Shown piece after piece: positions 60,663 to 64,000 of a stretch of DNA of 64,000 nt. The stretch covers positions 25,268-89,267 of the forward strand of contig JADFXM010000030.1 of assembly GCA_015233565.1 (NCBI GenBank). Direction: 5' to 3'. Source of the stretch: Candidatus Rifleibacteriota bacterium (GTDB taxonomy: Bacteria; Muiribacteriota; Ozemobacteria; Ozemobacterales; Ozemobacteraceae). Made by a program: the position numbers and the translations under genes. The notes under the pieces are model-generated. The model worked only from the letters and a program-made list of their open reading frames with translations. It was not told where the DNA came from and searched no databases. Numbering within the stretch: the first letter of the stretch is position 1; each line of letters begins with the position of its first letter.

Positions 60663-61895
60663 TTATTCCTTTTCAATATTCATTTCCATTGCAAGGTAAC
60701 GTGAATTTTCCAGCGGAGTAATGAGATCTTTGGAAACTCCGATGAAATCTTTTCCGAACATGTCATAGACATTCGAAGATATATGAAATTGAGGAAGTCG
60801 GCCAACGAGCTTTTCCCCGTCAAAAAGGTATCCAAGCTGTACCGGTGTCCCAAATCCACCACTGGGAGTGAAGTCTCCACCACTTGTTAAGTATGCGTAA
60901 ATTCCCATTCTGCCGGTCAGCAATTCCTTTATTGTTTTGTCCGATTCCGGAACTATGTAGTTTTCCAATTGGGCAGAAGGTAATTCGTCGAAATCCCCGA
61001 ATCCACTTCCGGTTTGGGGGAGTGAGAATTTTTGAGCCGATCTTTTATCGGTATATGCATCTTCAATGATTCCGTTTTTAATCAAAGGATACCTGTAATC
61101 TTTATTCACAATTCCTTCATAGTCGAAGAAAGGACCCATGGTGTCGTCCGGGTGAAAACTCTGAACCAGGGAAAAATTTTCATTGAAGATTTTCTTGCCA
61201 AATTTTTCAGTGAAAAGGGAAGTTTTCGTGCCAATTTTCCAAACATTCAAATCCTCTTGGAATTTTTTAAAGGGGAGAGAATTCGAAGTTGAAAAAATTA
61301 CAGGAATTCGCGATGTTTTCGGCAAATCAACCTTGCTTTGGTAACCAGTGCAGATTTTTCCGGCAAGTTTCAGCAATTCATTCCGGTCATATTTTCGGGA
61401 TTCAAAACTGAAATATCCATCAAAAATACTCGTTGAAGCTTTTTCCTTAAAAATTACTGAAGTTTCCAGATAACAATTTCGATTGAATAAATCAAGCCCT
61501 TGGTCGTTCTTAAGCGCATGGGAGACATCGGAAAGAGAAATCTGATTGGAAAAAATAAACTCGGGATAACTTTTTCCGAGAGCGGAAAGGATTTCTTCAA
61601 CTTCAGCAACGAAAGAACTTTCTTGTATTGGAGGGGTATCAAAGGTTTTCTTTTCGCTGAATTTACCGGTAGGAGAACAGGGGTATGGCAGCTTCAAGTC
61701 AAGATTTTCAACGGCCTTTTTTTCAAGTTGTGCTTCGTCGTATTTTCCGATTGTCCCAGCTACTCCGATTGATTTTCCATCGTACATTCGCAAACCTGTC
61801 GAAGTAATATCTTTGCGATTGATTGTGTCAATCTCGGTCTGGACGATTCGAATGGTGATTTTCTTAACAATTTTTTCAAATTTTTCTTTTATCAT
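60663..61895 (-). CDS. tldE: TldE/PmbA-like protease subunit
   Basis: A 410-residue member of the TldD/PmbA family. It lacks the HExxxH metal motif, as TldE subunits do, and has the family C-terminal blocks DYEGIVNKDYRYPLIKNG, GGDFTPSGGFGTPVQLGYLF and NVYDMFGKDFIGVSKDL. TldD and TldE form a heterodimeric protease that cuts unfolded peptides; in enterobacteria it matures microcins and degrades CcdA. It begins with ATG 61895 and has no signal peptide. It follows tldD by 6 nt in one operon. Confidence 0.88.
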   Translation of the reverse strand: MIKEKFEKIVKKITIRIVQTEIDTINRKDITSTGLRMYDGKSIGVAGTIGKYDEAQLEKKAVENLDLKLPYPCSPTGKFSEKKTFDTPPIQESSFVAEVEEILSALGKSYPEFIFSNQISLSDVSHALKNDQGLDLFNRNCYLETSVIFKEKASTSIFDGYFSFESRKYDRNELLKLAGKICTGYQSKVDLPKTSRIPVIFSTSNSLPFKKFQEDLNVWKIGTKTSLFTEKFGKKIFNENFSLVQSFHPDDTMGPFFDYEGIVNKDYRYPLIKNGIIEDAYTDKRSAQKFSLPQTGSGFGDFDELPSAQLENYIVPESDKTIKELLTGRMGIYAYLTSGGDFTPSGGFGTPVQLGYLFDGEKLVGRLPQFHISSNVYDMFGKDFIGVSKDLITPLENSRYLAMEMNIEKE

Positions 61896-61901
61896 AGTGA
61901 C

Positions 61902-63356
61902 CTACTGAACTTTCATAGATTTGACGCTGACATAGGGTCCGCCAAAAGAAACGGGGAGAGGAAATTGATCAAATTTTCCACATCCACCCGTGGCCATGTT
62001 TGTCATTTCAAGATTACTCGAAAGGCCATCAATTAAATTCAAAGTTTCAAATACTGTTCCGGAAACAACTGAGATTTGTACCGGTCCGACAATTTTTCCC
62101 TTTTGAATTAAATAGGACCGGGAAGGTGCAAGAGTAAATGTCGACATGCCACTTCCGTGGTTAAGCGTTTCTATGAGGTAACCTTCTTCAATCTTGGAAA
62201 TCAGTTCTTCTTTTGAGGAGGTTCCCGGTTCAATGTAAGTAGTGGTCATTCGAACAACGGGATCGAAAGTGAAGTTTAGTGCGCGGGCGTTTCCAGTGAC
62301 TTTTTCCTGAAGTAATCCTGCGGTTTTCGCGGAGTGAAGCCTCCCGGATAAAATTCCATTTCGCACAAGAAAGGTCTTCTGGGCTTTGGCTCCCTCGTCA
62401 TCAAATGGCACAAAACCTCTTCCCATAGAATTTCCTTCGTCTACTATAGTCAGAATTTCCGAACCTACTTTTTTACCAATCACCCATTCTTTCTTCATTG
62501 CTTCATCACCGATCATGAAATCGGCTTCGCTTTTGTGTCCAAAACTTTCATGAGCAAAAATTCCAGCAGCCATAGGAGAAAGAATGACCGGGAAATTACC
62601 CGATTTTACAGGTTTAGCATTTTTCAGGAAATCTTCAGCCAATTGTATTCGTTCTTTTAATTCTTTTTCATGCTGCGGCTCAAGGAGAAAGGGGAAAAAA
62701 CTCCCAGAACAATCAAATTTTTCATCGAATGTTTTGTCTCCCTCTGAAAAGCTCATTAGAACAGTATATCCAGCTGACTGAAAATCATGCACAAGGTTAG
62801 AGCCAAGGCTGGAATAAAAAGTTTTTACAAGTCGGACATCATTGTAGCGGGCTTTCCAGGATTTCATAAGCTTGGACGAGTTTAAAATCGGAACCAGTCT
62901 TTCAATTACATCAGTCTTTTCCTTCCGGGAGATCTTTGAAATTTCGGACCCGGTAAATTTCAGAAAAGTTCCGGAATTAACTTGGAACGCTTCAACAATC
63001 GGGTTTTTTGAAATCTCCGGGTTTGGTTTTCCCATTGATGCAAGTTTATCGATTTCTTTCTGAATCTGGTCGGTATTGGAGATTGAACTGGTATACCAAC
63101 GTTTACCGTCAAAAACTCGGATAAATGCGCCTATATATGGTCTTTCCCGAAATTCTTCAAGTTCCCCCATCTTATTTCTGATCAAGGTGTCAAAACATTC
63201 CTCAATTCGAACGTCGGTATAAAATCCATTTGGAAAAGTAAATGGTGAGTTGACAGTTTTTGCGGCCTCAGGATCTTTAGCAAAACTCTCCCAGGAGTTA
63301 AGGGCTGCACAAGTCATCGCCAAACCAGTCAGTTTTAAAAAATCTCTTCTTTTCAT
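61902..63356 (-). CDS. tldD: TldD-like metalloprotease with Tat signal
   Basis: A 484-residue protein starting at ATG 63356 (GGAGA upstream). The N-terminus MKRRDFLKLTGLAMTCAAL is a twin-arginine signal with a short hydrophobic core. The catalytic zinc motif HESFGH (HExxxH) is in IFAHESFGHKSEAD, with FDDEGAK and the C-terminal blocks MATGGCGKFDQFPLPVSFGG and GPYVSVKSM. Known E. coli TldD is cytoplasmic, so export by Tat is unusual, above all because the partner tldE in the same operon has no signal. The protein starts a two-gene operon. Confidence 0.88.
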   Translation of the reverse strand: MKRRDFLKLTGLAMTCAALNSWESFAKDPEAAKTVNSPFTFPNGFYTDVRIEECFDTLIRNKMGELEEFRERPYIGAFIRVFDGKRWYTSSISNTDQIQKEIDKLASMGKPNPEISKNPIVEAFQVNSGTFLKFTGSEISKISRKEKTDVIERLVPILNSSKLMKSWKARYNDVRLVKTFYSSLGSNLVHDFQSAGYTVLMSFSEGDKTFDEKFDCSGSFFPFLLEPQHEKELKERIQLAEDFLKNAKPVKSGNFPVILSPMAAGIFAHESFGHKSEADFMIGDEAMKKEWVIGKKVGSEILTIVDEGNSMGRGFVPFDDEGAKAQKTFLVRNGILSGRLHSAKTAGLLQEKVTGNARALNFTFDPVVRMTTTYIEPGTSSKEELISKIEEGYLIETLNHGSGMSTFTLAPSRSYLIQKGKIVGPVQISVVSGTVFETLNLIDGLSSNLEMTNMATGGCGKFDQFPLPVSFGGPYVSVKSMKVQ

Positions 63357-63453
63357 TGAAGTTTTTCTCCGAATTTGGATGAACATAACTCAAGAAATTC
63401 TGTTAAACAATTTTATCAGATTTATTGGAAAAGAGTAATATCGCCAATTATAA

Positions 63454-63670
63454 CAATTTCAATTAGTTCGTTCATCCGACCTATTTCGGGCTTCAGGTCT
63501 GCGTAAATTGGAGTTGGGTCTGACAGAAATGAATGCTTCAACTATCCAACAAGGGCTCCTTATCTTCATGAAAGTTCCGTGTTTTCTTGGAAAATATAAC
63601 GATCCCACTTCATTTTGATCAAATCAATGTTCTTGGGGGGTGATGCACATATTTTTTTGGGATTGGTATA
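63454..63670 (-). repeat. ~215-bp repeat, copy 2 (yhdJ 3' remnant)
   Basis: On the minus strand it reads from TATACCAATCCC through the coding end of yhdJ and its downstream sequence to GAAATTG. About 91% of positions match copy 1 by eye. The rest of yhdJ is absent here, so it is a fragment of a second gene copy. It joins repeat copy D at TATACC. Confidence 0.85.
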
Positions 63671-63752
63671 CCAACCAGTTTTTTCGCTCCGCTTTCGCGC
63701 ATCAAATCAATGTCGTTTTGTACCAAACTCAATGTACCGGACTGTTCCGACA
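63665..63752 (-). repeat. 118-bp inverted-repeat element, partial copy D
   Basis: On the minus strand it begins TGTCGGAACAGTCCGG and keeps GGTACAAAACGACATTGATT, GATGCG and AGCGGAGCGA in the same order as copies A-C. It breaks off at about position 88 of the element, where the yhdJ remnant starts. The right terminal inverted repeat is missing. Confidence 0.6.
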
Positions 63753-64000
63753 GTCTCGTTGTTTTTCCACCTTCCGAGTCGGATGAAGAGCTCGATTTGC
63801 TTCAGTCTAGGGGAGGGAGCAGCTTCGGGAATGGATAGTGGTTGCTCGCAGGGGATGATAATTAGCGTAGTTTTTTTGTAAGCGTTCAGTCTCTCCCGGT
63901 TAAATTACTTTGAAAAAACCTCCTCGTGAAATAATTTTACAAATTTTTCTTTTTGGCTATTGTACATTGATCTTGGTTGTTTTAAAATGAGGGCATGGAT

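Larger units (their letters stand above)
63357..64000. other. Right-edge region with inverted yhdJ remnant and repeat copy D
   Basis: 644 bp without a convincing gene. It contains the inverted 217-bp copy of the yhdJ 3' end (63454-63670), then the left ~88 bp of the 118-bp element in reverse (63665-63752). From 63753 to the window end I see nothing I can support. Confidence 0.6.

Noticed and set aside
63615..63881. 88-codon plus-strand frame at the right edge
   Set aside because: Composed of the reversed yhdJ remnant and repeat copy D; no sign of a protein.
1..64000. tRNA or rRNA genes
   Set aside because: I looked through the intergenic regions for cloverleaf-type or rRNA-type sequence and saw none; a tRNAscan run would settle it.

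Overview
The window is a bacterial chromosome segment, moderately AT-rich, from a Gram-negative-type organism. It has a lipoprotein, a very large putative outer-membrane beta-barrel, a heptosyltransferase-like GT9 enzyme and a GmhB phosphatase. The mix of SpoVG, a formylglycine-generating-enzyme-like domain, many Sec-exported proteins of unknown family, TldD/TldE and FeoB fits deep-branching heterotrophs such as Candidatus Riflebacteria. That placement is an inference from gene content, because no rRNA or tRNA gene is visible here.

Region 1 (1 to about 14,970) is the structural right arm of a prophage whose left part lies outside the window. The order is protease/scaffold, decoration protein, major capsid protein, Mu gp36/gp37-like head-completion genes, one tail-tube gene, a G/G-T tail chaperone pair joined by a -1 frameshift, tape measure, baseplate-like genes and appendage genes. 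There is no sheath gene, so it looks like a Mu-type head on a siphovirus tail (as in B3/D3112 transposable phages). The last three structural genes unusually carry Sec signal peptides. The right end appears to interrupt a host membrane sensor gene (14,855-17,170, minus strand).

Region 2 (17-25 kb) holds an iron-uptake cluster (feoB, a DtxR-FeoA-type regulator, an EFR1-type flavodoxin/ferredoxin), a sulfatase-modifying-factor-like gene, an SSS-family symporter and a small flagellar-like protein. Region 3 (25-38.5 kb) holds exported proteins: three unrecognised ones, an IPT/TIG metalloprotease lipoprotein, an NHL beta-propeller, a hybrid histidine kinase whose HPt domain lacks its histidine, and a small barrel-like protein. 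Region 4 (38.4-45.5 kb) holds spoVG, a NhaD-like antiporter, the orphan methylase yhdJ, the large outer-membrane protein and xerD.

Region 5 (46-54.5 kb) holds an ECF sigma factor with two membrane proteins, a GAF/GAF class III cyclase, GT9 and gmhB (heptose/LPS type), and an exported protein with a 15-residue tandem repeat. Region 6 (54.5-64 kb) holds marC, a tiny antitoxin-like gene, a three-gene membrane redox cluster (NapH-like, anchored protein, CcdA/DsbD-like), an exported S9D-type glutamyl endopeptidase, and tldE/tldD in which only TldD has a Tat signal.

Two families of short interspersed repeats run through the host part. One is a ~118-bp element with terminal inverted repeats (three full copies and one partial). 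The other is a degenerate element ending in a TTGACT...TGTA(A/G/T)T promoter-like block, found four times, each time just upstream of a plus-strand gene. A ~215-bp fragment covering the 3' end of yhdJ is also duplicated in inverted orientation at the right edge.
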